Shown: positions 10,887-21,983, counted from the stretch's first letter. The stretch is 64,000 bases of DNA from Taudactylus pleione (GCA_031769625.1 JAUIMM010001994.1:310001-374000), one strand, 5' to 3'. The notes: generated from the letters alone by a model not told the origin. Made by a program: numbers and translations.

Positions 10887-13253
10887 GGACCTGTGATTTT
10901 CTTGAGGTTGTGGTTATGCACTACAGCGCTGTCTAGAACTAAGGCTTCCCTGTATTGGATCATGGTAGATTTTTCCACAGTACCAATCAAAACCTATTGG
11001 CTGCAGCAGTACAGCTTCATGCCATTAGGCCTGAAGTGACCTATGGGAGTGCTCCAATCATTCAAGAAACTGCAAAAATGCACTGGGCACAGGAGCCTCA
11101 TTTCTCCCCATCAAGTCAGAACCATGAAGCCCATCTTTGACATCCATGGCACCAAAAGGCTCCTTAGAATACAAGGGTCTGCAGGCTCCCATCCAACACT
11201 AGGCTTGGGAACAAACTCCAACTTTGTTACATCACATACAAAAGTAGCCATGTAACATGTGGAAGAAAGGAACAGAAATCATAAATACCATTAGGGGTAG
11301 TATAAATCATATGCCATTACAATTAAGGAGACCATTTATTTAAAAAAAAATGGCTCCAGGGATCAAGGGTGCTCATGGGTCCCATTAGTATTGGTGAAGG
11401 GGGACCTGAAGATTCATTTTTTTCCCCTCAATGGGGGCCATTTTGCTCTGAGGGGATGGGGAGAAATGAGGCCTATACCCCCAGTGCTTGTTCTACAATC
11501 ACATGTCAATACAACCTGCTGCTGCACTCACCTGTTTGCACTTTTGCATTTATAAACACTTCATATGATTCATTAAACAACTGATAAGAAGAGGAATGAT
11601 CTTTTGGTGTTGCATTGTGTCTCCATGTCTTGTCTCCATTTATCTGCCTCTATTCAGGCCTAATTCTGGGACTAAAGTCAAAGTCCCTGTAAAGTGGATG
11701 TATTTGCGGAGGATTGGCTAATTAAATAATGAATATATTTTATTGTTGTGTTATGATTATCCAACCCCTATGACACTTCTGCAATGCCATTTGGAAATTG
11801 TTTATCAGGTCTCCTGTTTTTACTTTTTCGCACCATTGCAGGGGCAACCACATGGATACAACTGTTGGATGCATGAATTGCTCTCCTTTACTTCCAACAA
11901 CTTGGATATTTGTTACATTTCTATATTGAGGCAAAATATGCTAGAGTAGTTCACATTTACTATTCAGAAAATTTCTGTCATTTTTTTGAAAATATATTTT
12001 AGGTGTGTAATGCTTGAATTTTCCTAATTGTTTGACTTTGGACCAGCTGGAGGCATTCATTTTCTCCATTTGCAAGAACAAGCAGTGATATGATGCATCT
12101 CGAGGTCTTTGTCTCCCTCAAGTGGGCTTCTTCAAGGAAGTGCAATGGTTATAAGCAGCAGTAGATTGTGACATCATAGAAGAATGTTGTTATATTGGCA
12201 GAATCTGCTAGCTGACTGTTTACATTCTAATGCGCCATGATGACTGCATGGCAGCCACTCCTGAACATTCTGTGGACAGTATGAACATTCCGTAGACTCC
12301 TGAACATTCCGTAAACACTGTTAACATTCCAATTAAGGTTCTAGACTGTCTGATTAACTGCCGAGACAAGACATGAAGAAAGAAAGGCTGCCAGTTGGTT
12401 TGTGGATCTGGCAGAGGCTTGCAGGAGGCAGTGCATTCACAAATCATGCACCCAGAGAGAAAGAGAGGGAGGGAAAGAAGTCTGCATATGTTAAATTGAT
12501 AACATAGAGATGAATTGAAAAAAAAGTAATAATTCCAAGGCTCTAAATGACATTGAAATCCTCTGCTCTCTTTTGGTAACATTAAATCAAAGAAATTAAA
12601 GTATAGATTAAAAAGGAGAAGGAAAGCATGGGGGAAAATTGAACCAGGCCAAATGAAAAAACATATATAGGAGAAAAGGACACAAATACAGGGGTGCATC
12701 TGCTGTTTGGTTTGGAGTTGCAGTGCTGTCTCCTAGATTCCATGCTCCTAATTTCCTGCTGCAGTTTCTAACTACCAGCCCAAGCTCTGACCCAGTGAGC
12801 TGACCATACTTGAGAACAAAGCATAAATAATCTTTTTATAAACCACTTTATATCAAGTACCATTATAAATCAATGTATATGTGTTTACATTTATAATACT
12901 TACCATATGCTAAGCATCATATATTTAATCTTTTAAAGTCAACTAAGTGGGCAAACAGTGCAAATATTACTTCATTTACACTTAAAATGTACCAGCTGCA
13001 ACATAATTTGAATATATGCAAAATATTTTGCAGCTAAACTTTATGCTTATCAATGAAGTAATGTGTGCGCTATCTATCTGCTTAGTTAACATTTAAGCAT
13101 TGAATTACTGGTGATTAGCATATGATAAGTACTGCAAATTCTAATATATATATATATATATATACATGTATTTATTTTTTATTTAAAAAATTGCTCTCCC
13201 TAATTGTAATAGTATATGATTTAAACTACCCATTGTGTTCATCAGCAATTCTC
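10610..13253 (+). repeat. Satellite unit 5 (haplotype B)
   Basis: Length 2644 bp. All B markers as in unit 4, with CGTAGACTCC. First microsatellite (TA)11 at 10865-10886, the same length as unit 4; second AT run 13144-13164 (21 bp). Units 4 and 5 look like a recent tandem duplicate. Confidence 0.95.
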
Positions 13254-13502
13254 AATGTCTCTCTATGTGAGGTAGCTGCTTGTGTCTGATAAGTACCAAA
13301 TCAGAAGCGCAGCCCCCAAGCTTTGAGACATAAGAGAGCCTGAAGACCCTGAATCTAAGGTGCACCCTGGTGCTCTGTGATGATGGGTCTTTGGCTTTTG
13401 TGGGTTAAAGAGAAATGGTGCTTATTTGCACAGCATGCTTTTACACTCTCCTGGGTGACTGGAGCATACATCTATGGCTTCTGTAAAAAATAGAAATAAA
13501 TA

Positions 13503-13546
<44 letters not shown>

Positions 13547-15800
13547 ACCTGTGATTTTCTTGAGGTTGTGGTTATGCACTACAGCGCTGTCTAGAACTAA
13601 GGCTTCCCTGTATTGGATCATGGTAGATTTTTCCACAGTACCAATCAAAACCTATTGGCTGCAGCAGTACAGCTTCATGCCATTAGGCCTGAAGTGACCT
13701 ATGGGAGTGCTCCAATCATTCAAGAAACTGCAAAAATGCACTGGGCACAGGAGCCTCATTTCTCCCCATCAAGTCAGAACCATGAAGCCCATCTTTGACA
13801 TCCATGGCACCAAAAGGCTCCTTAGAATACAAGGGTCTGCAGGCTCCCATCCAACACTAGGCTTGGGAACAAACTCCAACTTTGTTACATCACATACAAA
13901 AGTAGCCATGTAACATGTGGAAGAAAGGAACAGAAATCATAAATACCATTAGGGGTAGTATAAATCATATGCCATTACAATTAATGAGACCATTTATTTA
14001 AAAAAAATGGCTCCAGGGATCAAGGGTGCTCATGGGTCCCACTAGTATTGGTGAAGGGGGACCTGAAGATTCATTTTTTTCCCCTCAATGGGGGCCATTT
14101 TGCTCTGAGGGGATGGGGAGAAATGAGGCCTATGCCCCCAGTGCTTGTTCTACAATCACATGTCAATACAACCTGCTGCTGCACTCACCTGTTTGCACTT
14201 TTGCATTTATAAACACTTCATATGATTCATTAAACAACTGATAAGAAGAGGAATGATCTTTTGGTGTTGCATTGTGTCTCCATGTCTTGTCTCCATTTAT
14301 CTGCCTCTATTCAGGCCTAATTCTGGGACTAAAGTCAAAGTCCCTGTAAAGTGGATGTATTTGCGGAGGATTGGCTAATTAAATAATGAATATATTTTAT
14401 TGTTGTGTTATGATTATCCAACCCCTATGACACTTCTGCAATGCCATTTGGAAATTGTTTATCAGGTCTCCTGTTTTTACTTTTTCACACCATTGCAGGG
14501 GCAACCACATGGATACAACTGTTGGAGGCATGAATTGCTCTCCTTTACTTCCAACAACTTGGATATTTGTTACATTTCTATATTGAGGCAAAATATGCTA
14601 GAGTAGTTCACATTTACTATTCAGAAAATTTCTGTCATTTTTTTGAAAATATATTTTAGGTGTGTAATGCTTGAATTTTCCTCATTGTTTGACTTTGGAC
14701 TAGCTGGAGGCATTCATTTTCTCCATTTGCAAGAACAAGCAGTGATATGATGCATCTCGAGGTCTTTGTCTCCCTCAAGTGGGCTTCTTCAAGGAAGTGC
14801 AATGGTTATAAGCAGCAGTAGATTGTGACATCATAGAAGAATGTTGTTATATTGGCAGAATCTGCTAGCTGACTGTTTACATTCTAATGCGCCATGATGA
14901 CTGCATGGCAGCCACTCCTGAACATTCTGTGGACAGTATGAACATTCCGTAGACTCCTGAACATTCCGTAAACACTGTTAACATTCCAATTAAGGTTCTA
15001 GACTGTCTGATTAACTGCCGAGACAAGACATGAAGAAAGAAAGGCTGCCAGTTGGTTTGTGGATCTGGCAGAGGCTTGCAGGAGGCAGTGCATTCACAAA
15101 TCATGCACCCAGAGAGAAAGAGAGGGAGGGAAAGAAGTCTGCATATGTTAAATTGATAACATAGAGATGAATTGAAAAAAAAGTAATAATTCCAAGGCTC
15201 TAAATGACATTGAAATCCTCTGCTCTCTTTTGGTAACATTAAATCAAAGAAATTAAAGTATAGATTAAAAAGGAGAAGGAAAGCATGGGGGAAAATTGAA
15301 CCAGGCCAAATGAAAAAACATATATAGGAGAAAAGGACACAAATACAGGGGTGCATCTGCTGTTTGGTTTGGAGTTGCAGTGCTGTCTCCTAGATTCCAT
15401 GCTCCTAATTTCCTGCTGCAGTTTCTAACTACCAGCCCAAGCTCTGACCCAGTGAGCTGACCATACTTGAGAACAAAGCATAAATAATCTTTTTATAAAC
15501 CACTTTATATCAAGTACCATTATAAATCAATGTATATGTGTTTACATTTATAATACTTACCATATGCTAAGCATCATATATTTAATCTTTTAAAGTCAAC
15601 TAAGTGGGCAAACAGTGCAAATATTACTTCATTTACACTTAAAATGTACCAGCTGCAACATAATTTGAATATATGCAAAATATTTTGCAGCTAAACTTTA
15701 TGCTTATCAATGAAGTAATGTGTGCGCTATCTATCTGCTTAGTTAACATTTAAGCATTGAATTACTGGTGATTAGCATATGATAAGTACTGCAAATTCTA

Positions 15801-15832
<32 letters not shown>

Positions 15833-15914
15833 TTATTTTTTATTTAAAAAATTGCTCTCCCTAATTGTAATAGTATATGATTTAAACTACCCATTGTGTT
15901 CATCAGCAATTCTC
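13254..15914 (+). repeat. Satellite unit 6 (haplotype A)
   Basis: Length 2661 bp. A markers with AATGAGACC. It is the first unit with CCTCATTG, a marker that units 7, 8, 9, 11, 19 and 20 also carry. First microsatellite with the extra TG step and (TA)17 at 13511-13544; second AT run 15801-15825 (25 bp). Confidence 0.95.
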
Positions 15915-16163
15915 AATGTCTCTCTATGTGAGGTAGCTGCTTGTGTCTGATAAGTACCAAATCAGAAGCGCAGCCCCCAAGCTTTGAGACATAAGAGAGC
16001 CTGAAGACCCTGAATCTAAGGTGCACCCTGGTGCTCTGTGATGATGGGTCTTTGGCTTTTGTGGGTTAAAGAGAAATGGTGCTTATTTGCACAGCATGCT
16101 TTTACACTCTCCTGGGTGACTGGAGCATACATCTATGGCTTCTGTAAAAAATAGAAATAAATA

Positions 16164-16205
<42 letters not shown>

Positions 16206-16545
16206 ACCTGTGATTTTCTTGAGGTTGTGGTTATGCACTACAGCGCTGTCTAGAACTAAGGCTTCCCTGTATTGGATCATGGTAGATTTTTCCACAGTAC
16301 CAATCAAAACCTATTGGCTGCAGCAGTACAGCTTCATGCCATTAGGCCTGAAGTGACCTATGGGAGTGCTCCAATCATTCAAGAAACTGCAAAAATGCAC
16401 TGGGCACAGGAGCCTCATTTCTCCCCATCAAGTCAGAACCATGAAGCCCATCTTTGACATCCATGGCACCAAAAGGCTCCTTAGAATACAAGGGTCTGCA
16501 GGCTCCCATCCAACACTAGGCTTGGGAACAAACTCCAACTTTGTT
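15915..16545 (+). repeat. Satellite unit 7, left part, cut by LINE copy 1
   Basis: First 631 bp of unit 7, identical in layout to unit 1 up to the TTTGTT preceding the insertion. First microsatellite with the extra TG step and (TA)16 at 16172-16203. The ACATC that follows TTTGTT in uninterrupted units is missing here; the poly(T) of the LINE follows directly. Confidence 0.95.
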
Positions 16546-16560
16546 TTTTTTTTTTTTTTT
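16544..16560 (-). other. Poly(A) tail of LINE copy 1
   Basis: A run of 17 T on the plus strand, which is the poly(A) end of the minus-strand LINE. The first two T also match the target (TTTGTT), so about 15 are element-derived. It marks the 3' end produced by target-primed reverse transcription. Confidence 0.85.
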
Positions 16561-16859
16561 GAAACCGTTCAGGTGTAAGATAACTTCTCCATTCCCAAAA
16601 GGGATACAGCCACTGTTTGAAGTATCTAACAACTCATCATTAGGTTTCATCCACCAAAAGAAAAATTCCAATTACTGTACATCATATTAACTTACCAGAA
16701 AAAAAAACAACAAACAAAGACATAGATCCTTTCCACAAAACTTATTAATAACAAAAACACCAATAAGTACTATCACTGAAATAACACCACCCCTTAATCA
16801 AATTATAAACATACTACAAAAAAAACATCCCTAAAACACTAGCACTCCTCCCACCCCAG
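16561..16859 (-). other. 3' UTR of LINE copy 1
   Basis: The 299 nt between the ORF2 stop and the poly(A). The sense strand is very poor in C. It ends in ACCTGAACGGTTTC before the A run. No canonical AATAAA is seen near the end. It differs from copy 2 at two bases close to the ORF2 stop. By analogy with other LINEs the 3' end should be what the reverse transcriptase recognises (inference). Confidence 0.7.
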
Positions 16860-19800
16860 CTAACTTAAACAAACAATTTCTTTCCATTTCCTATGTTTCC
16901 ACAACCCCTCTGCATCCTCCCCCCCACCAGCATGCTTATCCCACATATAACATGTGTAAAGTTTCCCCAGTATCATATGAATACATTCCCTTGCATCAAT
17001 ATCATCTCGTCTAAACACATAAATATTCCTAACATCCCACAAAACTTCCGAAACACATACCATAATTAGCCACAGCAACCTTTCATTCACACTACCACAC
17101 GCACCCAGCCCAAACATAGCCACCTTCCATGACATCACCTGAATCCCAGACAACTCTTTTATCAAACCACCCAAATCCTTCCACACACGCTGTGCATATG
17201 AACAATTCCAAAACAAATGGATCACACTCTCAAAACCTCTACACCCTTCCCGTGGACACTCTTCTGACAAAACCAAATGTCTTTTCAACAGCACTTGTCT
17301 CACAGACAACACACCATGAAGCTTCATCCATACCACCTCCCTCTGTCTATTATTCAAACCACTCACATTAATCATCTTCCATGTTCTCACACTATCTGTG
17401 GAAGTCAAACCATCAATAAGACAAACCTCCTCACGCCCCTTCAACATTTTAATAACATTCTTCCTTTCTCTGAAGTCCTTCACACTCACCCCTAATAAAT
17501 CAAATTTCCTCACAAACACTTCAATCACACTATACCAATTACACACTCTAAACGCCATTGGCACTGCATTTTCCCTGACACGCCACTTCAAGCCACACAT
17601 CATCCAACCAGCCATATATTTCATCATATAAGCAGCCTTACTATCAATCTCCATCAATCTCAAAACTTGAGCAATATAATTCAACCCAAAATACACTTCT
17701 AAATTTGGAAACCTCATACCTCCATTCTGCCACTCTTTCATCACATGTTCACGTTTCAGACGCTCCATCTTACATCCCCAAAAGAAAAGAAACAGCATTC
17801 TATTAATCTTCCTCACACCCCGGGAACCTGGCGGAAACACATTTGCAATATGCAATAACATAGGTAACACCACTGCTTTAATAATTAGAACCTTCCCAAA
17901 CATAGTCAATTTTCTTAAATTCCAAAAGTTAAGCTTTTTAGCCACTTTCCTCCCTACTTCATCCCAACTTTCCTTACCATTCAGACACTCATCAAAAATA
18001 ACCCCTAACACCTTTATCCCACCTGACACACACTCCATCTGACTATCCCTCACACTACTGTCCCCAAACCCTTTCACTTTGGACTTGTCCCAATTAACCT
18101 TAAAGGCAGATGCCCCACAAAACAACTGTATTAATAATTTTGCTCTGTCCAAAGTAACCTTACTTCCACCCACAACAACCACATCATCCATATAAGCTAG
18201 TGTTTTCACACATCTCCCATTACTTCCAGGCACCAAAAAACCTCTAACAACCTTATCCCTACGCAACATACATAACAAAGGCTCAAGCACACAAATGAAC
18301 ATAATAGGAGACAAAGGACAACCCTGACGTACCCCAGACTCAATACTAACATGCTCACTCAAATACCCATTCACCAACAATCTACTACAAGCACCTGCAT
18401 ACAAACATCTAATCTTATTCACAAACTCCCCAGGAAAACCCATCCGCACCAGAACATTAAACATAAATACATGAGACACTCTATCATATGCTTTTTCGAA
18501 ATCAAGCGCCATCACATACATCTTCTGCTTTCTTACTAGACAATCACCTATCATATCACGCAACAACATTAAATTATCATGCATACGACGTCCTGGGACC
18601 GCACATACCTGCTCCTCACCAATCACCTGACTAATAACCACTCTCATACGACATGCTATCAGCTTTGCAAACAACTTATAATCGGAGTTCAATAGTGTAA
18701 TAGGCCTCCAATTTGCCAAACACCGCCTATCACCTTTTTTATGAATTAAAACAACCACACCTTCTTTCATAGAATCATTCATCTGGCCATTCACAAAAAT
18801 ATAACGCATGACTTCAACCAAATCAACTTTCACAACATCCCACATACTCATATAAAATTCAACAGGCAAACCATCCTTACCAGGAGATTTATTCCTCCCC
18901 ATGCTCTTCAATACATCTTTCACCTCATCCTCAGACATATCATTCAATAATAAATCACAATCACCCATATTGACTTTTTCACTAACAGCACTCAACACCT
19001 CACTCTGCATATCTCCATCACCCACCTTCCATTCATACAATTTCTTATAAAATTTCTCAACCTCAAACATAACATCTTCCGCACCCACTTCCATACCACG
19101 ATCATCCAATACCACATCCATAGCCTTAGACCCTCCACATATCTTTTTGAAAAAAAACCTGCTACATCTTTCATCCTTCTCCATATGTTCAACTTTCGCA
19201 CTATATATAATCTGTCTACCCCTCTCCTCCAACATCTTATTCACCTCAAACCTCACTGCCTTAATATCATCTGCAACCTCTTGCCCCATTTCTCTCATCC
19301 TATACAAAAACCACAATCTCTTATTCAACCATTCATACCTATTACGCTTGCGCCGAGCCACAATATGGCCACTTCTTCTGAAAAACACACCCACTTTCAT
19401 CTTCACCCATTCCCACCAATCAAGCACATTCACAAACTCACTTTTACACATCTGCCATTTAGCATAATTTTTAAAGAAATGTTTTCTAACTTGGTCATCT
19501 TCAAGCAACCGTACATTCAGCTTCCACACACCTTTCCCATGCCTCACACCATTCTTACATTCTACCTTACATATCAGACACTCATGATCAGAGTAAGACA
19601 CACTCACTTGCACAAAACTAACACACTTCAAAACTTTAGTAACAAAAACATAATCCAAACGAGACTCAATCATTCCTCTATCAGCCTTATAAGTAAATAA
19701 TGGCTTACCACCAGTACACACACTTGCAGCATCCACTAAATCAAAATCCACAATCATTCTTTTTAACATATTACCAGTCACATCCACCTTACTCGTACAA

Positions 19801-20252
19801 ACGCTCTGCCTTCCCTGCACCTCAATTATACAATTCATGTCACCAATCAAAATAACAGGTGTTTTACCTGGTAAAAAATATACAATCTTTTCAAACAACT
19901 CTTTGCGCTCAATCAAATTAACTGGCGCATAAACATTAATGACCCTTAATTTAATCCCTCTAAAACAAATATCAACCAAAATGCAACGACCCTGCTCAAT
20001 AATGACATAGGATTCAAAGGAAATCTCCCTACTCTGGGCTAATACCCCCACGCCATCATTTCTATTTAATGCAGAACCAGACCATATTGCAGCACCATGT
20101 GGCCATTCATCTTGTTTAGGAGCTTCACATATGCCACACTCCTGTAAACAAATTAAATCCCCCCCTTTAGCCCTAATATCTTCCAAAATTGCGGCTCTCC
20201 TGGCATTGGACTTAAATACCCTTACATTTTGGGAAATTATAGATATAGACAT
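16860..20252 (-). CDS. LINE ORF2 protein: APE endonuclease-reverse transcriptase (copy 1)
   Basis: A 1130-residue polyprotein that would nick the target and reverse-transcribe the LINE RNA at the nick in the nucleus. The N-terminal APE-like endonuclease (residues about 1-230) shows SQNV (N9), LQECG (Q37, E38), INVYAP, GDMN (D138, N140), SRLDYVFV (D200) and SDH (221-223), all the expected catalytic positions. Reverse transcriptase at about 460-750: LIHKKGD (502-508), NWRPITLLN, the A motif MALDFEKAYD (D584), GVRQGCPLSP (640-649) and the catalytic YMDD (687-690). A C-terminal CX4CX7HX4C knuckle (C999, C1004, H1012, C1017) matches the L1-type C-terminal motif. The start is the first in-frame ATG, with G at -3. 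The frame stays open ten codons further to a GTG, which a eukaryote would not normally use. The frame is intact although ORF1 of this copy is broken. The sense strand is strikingly C-poor. Confidence 0.93.
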   Translation of the reverse strand: MSISIISQNVRVFKSNARRAAILEDIRAKGGDLICLQECGICEAPKQDEWPHGAAIWSGSALNRNDGVGVLAQSREISFESYVIIEQGRCILVDICFRGIKLRVINVYAPVNLIERKELFEKIVYFLPGKTPVILIGDMNCIIEVQGRQSVCTSKVDVTGNMLKRMIVDFDLVDAASVCTGGKPLFTYKADRGMIESRLDYVFVTKVLKCVSFVQVSVSYSDHECLICKVECKNGVRHGKGVWKLNVRLLEDDQVRKHFFKNYAKWQMCKSEFVNVLDWWEWVKMKVGVFFRRSGHIVARRKRNRYEWLNKRLWFLYRMREMGQEVADDIKAVRFEVNKMLEERGRQIIYSAKVEHMEKDERCSRFFFKKICGGSKAMDVVLDDRGMEVGAEDVMFEVEKFYKKLYEWKVGDGDMQSEVLSAVSEKVNMGDCDLLLNDMSEDEVKDVLKSMGRNKSPGKDGLPVEFYMSMWDVVKVDLVEVMRYIFVNGQMNDSMKEGVVVLIHKKGDRRCLANWRPITLLNSDYKLFAKLIACRMRVVISQVIGEEQVCAVPGRRMHDNLMLLRDMIGDCLVRKQKMYVMALDFEKAYDRVSHVFMFNVLVRMGFPGEFVNKIRCLYAGACSRLLVNGYLSEHVSIESGVRQGCPLSPIMFICVLEPLLCMLRRDKVVRGFLVPGSNGRCVKTLAYMDDVVVVGGSKVTLDRAKLLIQLFCGASAFKVNWDKSKVKGFGDSSVRDSQMECVSGGIKVLGVIFDECLNGKESWDEVGRKVAKKLNFWNLRKLTMFGKVLIIKAVVLPMLLHIANVFPPGSRGVRKINRMLFLFFWGCKMERLKREHVMKEWQNGGMRFPNLEVYFGLNYIAQVLRLMEIDSKAAYMMKYMAGWMMCGLKWRVRENAVPMAFRVCNWYSVIEVFVRKFDLLGVSVKDFRERKNVIKMLKGREEVCLIDGLTSTDSVRTWKMINVSGLNNRQREVVWMKLHGVLSVRQVLLKRHLVLSEECPREGCRGFESVIHLFWNCSYAQRVWKDLGGLIKELSGIQVMSWKVAMFGLGACGSVNERLLWLIMVCVSEVLWDVRNIYVFRRDDIDARECIHMILGKLYTCYMWDKHAGGGEDAEGLWKHRKWKEIVCLS

Positions 20253-20294
20253 CGCGCCAGGCAAATTATAAGAAAGCAGCACATTACATCATGA
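20253..20294 (-). promoter_or_regulatory. ORF1-ORF2 spacer with short start-stop frames (copy 1)
   Basis: Only 42 nt separate the ORF1 TAG from the ORF2 ATG. On the sense strand the junction reads GCAATGTAGTCATGATGTAA, that is, ORF1 ends in ATG-TAG and is followed at once by ATG-ATG-TAA and by a further ATG (ATG-TGC-TGC) whose frame closes after five codons. ORF2 is probably translated from the same mRNA by reinitiation (inference). The same spacer lies at 57576-57617 in copy 2. Confidence 0.5.
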
Positions 20295-21827
20295 CTACAT
20301 TGCCAACATTAATTTCCCACTACATACATCAATAAAGGATTCAACATCACCAGTGCTCAAAAAAGGCTGAGCAGGCGAATCCCCCTGCACACCACCCTCA
20401 GTCTGAATACACTGAGCAGGCTGATCAATAGCTTCCATAGGGACTGTAGCATCAACTGTGCCAGGCAAACACCCAGCAGACTGCATGCCAGTATCTGAGA
20501 CAGGCTGACCAGCCATCACCACCACCTCCTGGCTGGCTACCTCCATATCACCCTCTTCTACTGGCAGGCCTTCAAAACGATTACTTGTAGTTACTGCAAC
20601 CTTCACATCCAGCCGTGGGCGCTTTAAAGCGCTACCAGTCGCTACTCCACGATTCCTATTTACAGAGGTAAAACCATCCAGATCGTCTGAACTCCTAACA
20701 GTTGCAGGACTACTTCCACAACCAGACACGGTGTCAAAATCAGATTCGGATTCACTCTAATGACATTGCAAGGATGCTGTAGCATTGCTATCAGAAGGAC
20801 TTGCAGAGGTGTCTGGAAACTCTGCTATGTTAGCAGTGCCACTCAAAGCAGGAGGGGAGGAACTGACTTGTGAAACAGGGGAGACAACTTGTCCAACAAC
20901 TGAAGCAGGCACATTGCCTTTCTCAGCCTCCCACACAGTCTTAAACCCATATCTTTCCACCATCTCCACTTTAAACTTAAACTGCCTCTCCTGTTCCAGC
21001 AGCTCAGCCTCATTAACAGCAGGTGTTTCAGCATTACTCTCACTACTGTTAACTATTCCACTCCCAGAATGTGATGGTACATTAAGCTGTTCATGCAGCC
21101 TTCTCGTATCCTTAGCCATTTCCTCAGGCCCTTTAGGGCAGCTCCTCATAACATGACCAGTATCCCCACATATGTCACACTTTCGTGCCTGAGGACATTC
21201 TGCAGCTTCATGCCCAGGCAAACCACAGTTTCTGCAACATTTTCCCACACTGCAATTTTCCTTAGTATGGCCATACTTAAAGCAACTCCTGCAAAAAAAA
21301 GGCTGGTCAGGATAAAACAAGTACCCTCTAGCTCCTCCAATATTAAAGTTCCCAGGAGGGTGCATAACTCCACCAATGCCACTGGGATCCAGTCTCAAGC
21401 GTACCCAAAATTTAGTCTTGCCGTTAAATATGCCGACATAATTTTCTAGGCGAATTCCTCCACGAACTGAAGAGCAATACCTGGACAGAAAAGCTCTAAT
21501 AATGTCTGGCTCCACAAAGGGGTTGTACATGTGCACCGTTAATGGCCTCTCTGCTCCCATAAATAAAGGCAACACCTCAATTCCATGTAATAAAGGGTCT
21601 TTTGCAAAGGTTTTAACCCTCTCAAATGCATTCAGGCAGTTCTCAGGATGGCAAAAAGTCACATCATAAATCCCAGTTGAAGGAAACTCTTGAATACAGT
21701 AAATCTCCTCCTTACTTACCCCAGCCAGACCAACCAAAATTCTGTCCCATAAAGTACGCAGGGTTCTTCTTTGACCAGTAACCTCCTCAGCATATTTAAA
21801 GCGAATGGTATTCTTCAATCCAGACAT
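20295..21827 (-). pseudogene. LINE ORF1 (copy 1), broken by one stop codon
   Basis: Same reading frame and length as the intact ORF1 of copy 2 (510 codons), but codon 357, TGG in copy 2, is TAG here (20757-20759). The truncated product would be 356 residues. It keeps the N-terminal RNA-binding-like region and all three CCHC knuckles, but loses the acidic, Ser-rich C-terminal part and the KRPRLD basic stretch. A second coding difference is Ser instead of Arg at codon 261 (IVNSSES against IVNRSES). The first ATG, at 21827, has A at -3. The frame is open 36 codons upstream to a TTG, which I do not take as the start. Whether the truncated protein still works in trans or in cis is unknown. Confidence 0.9.
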
Positions 21828-21983
21828 CCTGGCAGCCTCAAGGACTCCAAACAGCAGTAGGCAATCACAAATCAACGTCCCAGGATCCCCTAGCAAGGAG
21901 ACCCTGATTCCTTCCAACCAGACCAGATGCAGCAATTACACCACACCTGGTCCTAGCCAAAATGGCCGAGGATCACATCCTGC
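21828..21983 (-). promoter_or_regulatory. 5' UTR and presumed internal promoter of LINE copy 1
   Basis: About 156 nt from the element 5' end to the ORF1 ATG, short for an L1-superfamily element. It holds a YY1-like motif near its start and is less AT-rich than the surrounding satellite. LINEs need an internal promoter here to make full-length RNA, which is the only ground for the promoter label. The 5' end could be up to 6 nt further out (21989). Confidence 0.5.
21957..21968 (-). promoter_or_regulatory. YY1-like motif at LINE 5' end (copy 1)
   Basis: Plus strand CCAAAATGGCCG; the sense strand CGGCCATTTTGG contains CCATTTT, a fit to the YY1 core CCATNTT. It lies about 16-27 nt from the element 5' end. 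Human L1 carries a YY1 site at nearly the same distance from its start (there CAAGATGGCCG on the sense strand), where it helps place the transcription start. Here the orientation is reversed. The function is inferred. Confidence 0.45.

Larger units (their letters stand above)
16546..21983 (-). mobile_element. Tx1-like non-LTR retrotransposon (LINE), copy 1
   Basis: A full-length 5.44-kb insertion inside satellite unit 7. On its sense strand it runs: 5' UTR (about 156 nt), ORF1 with three zinc knuckles, 42-nt spacer, ORF2 (APE endonuclease plus reverse transcriptase), 299-nt 3' UTR, poly(A). There is no LTR. The domain order, the ORF1 zinc knuckles, and APE rather than a restriction-like endonuclease place it in the L1 superfamily, and the ORF1 type points to the Tx1 group (family knowledge). 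Copy 1 differs from copy 2 at eight single bases that I counted. One of them creates a stop in ORF1, so this copy is probably not autonomous. The 5' boundary is uncertain by about 6 bp, because ACAT could belong to the target or the element. Confidence 0.92.

Noticed and set aside
19185..19700. 171-codon plus-strand frame opposite ORF2, and other antisense frames there
   Set aside because: The plus strand is G-poor, so TAG and TGA stops are rare. The frames are shadows of ORF2, with no recognisable domain.
16860..20282. ORF2 starting ten codons upstream at 20282 (and 57605)
   Set aside because: The first codon is GTG. The ATG at 20252 (57575) is the first in frame and starts just before the conserved SQNV of the endonuclease.
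20757..21935. Longer ORF1 starting at 21935 (copy 1) and 59258 (copy 2)
   Set aside because: The first codon there is TTG, not ATG. In a eukaryote the first in-frame ATG (21827, 59150), with A at -3, is the better start.
16546..21983. LTR retrotransposon or retrovirus, suggested by the zinc knuckles and YMDD
   Set aside because: There are no LTRs, no protease, integrase or RNase H motifs, the endonuclease is APE type, and the end is poly(A).
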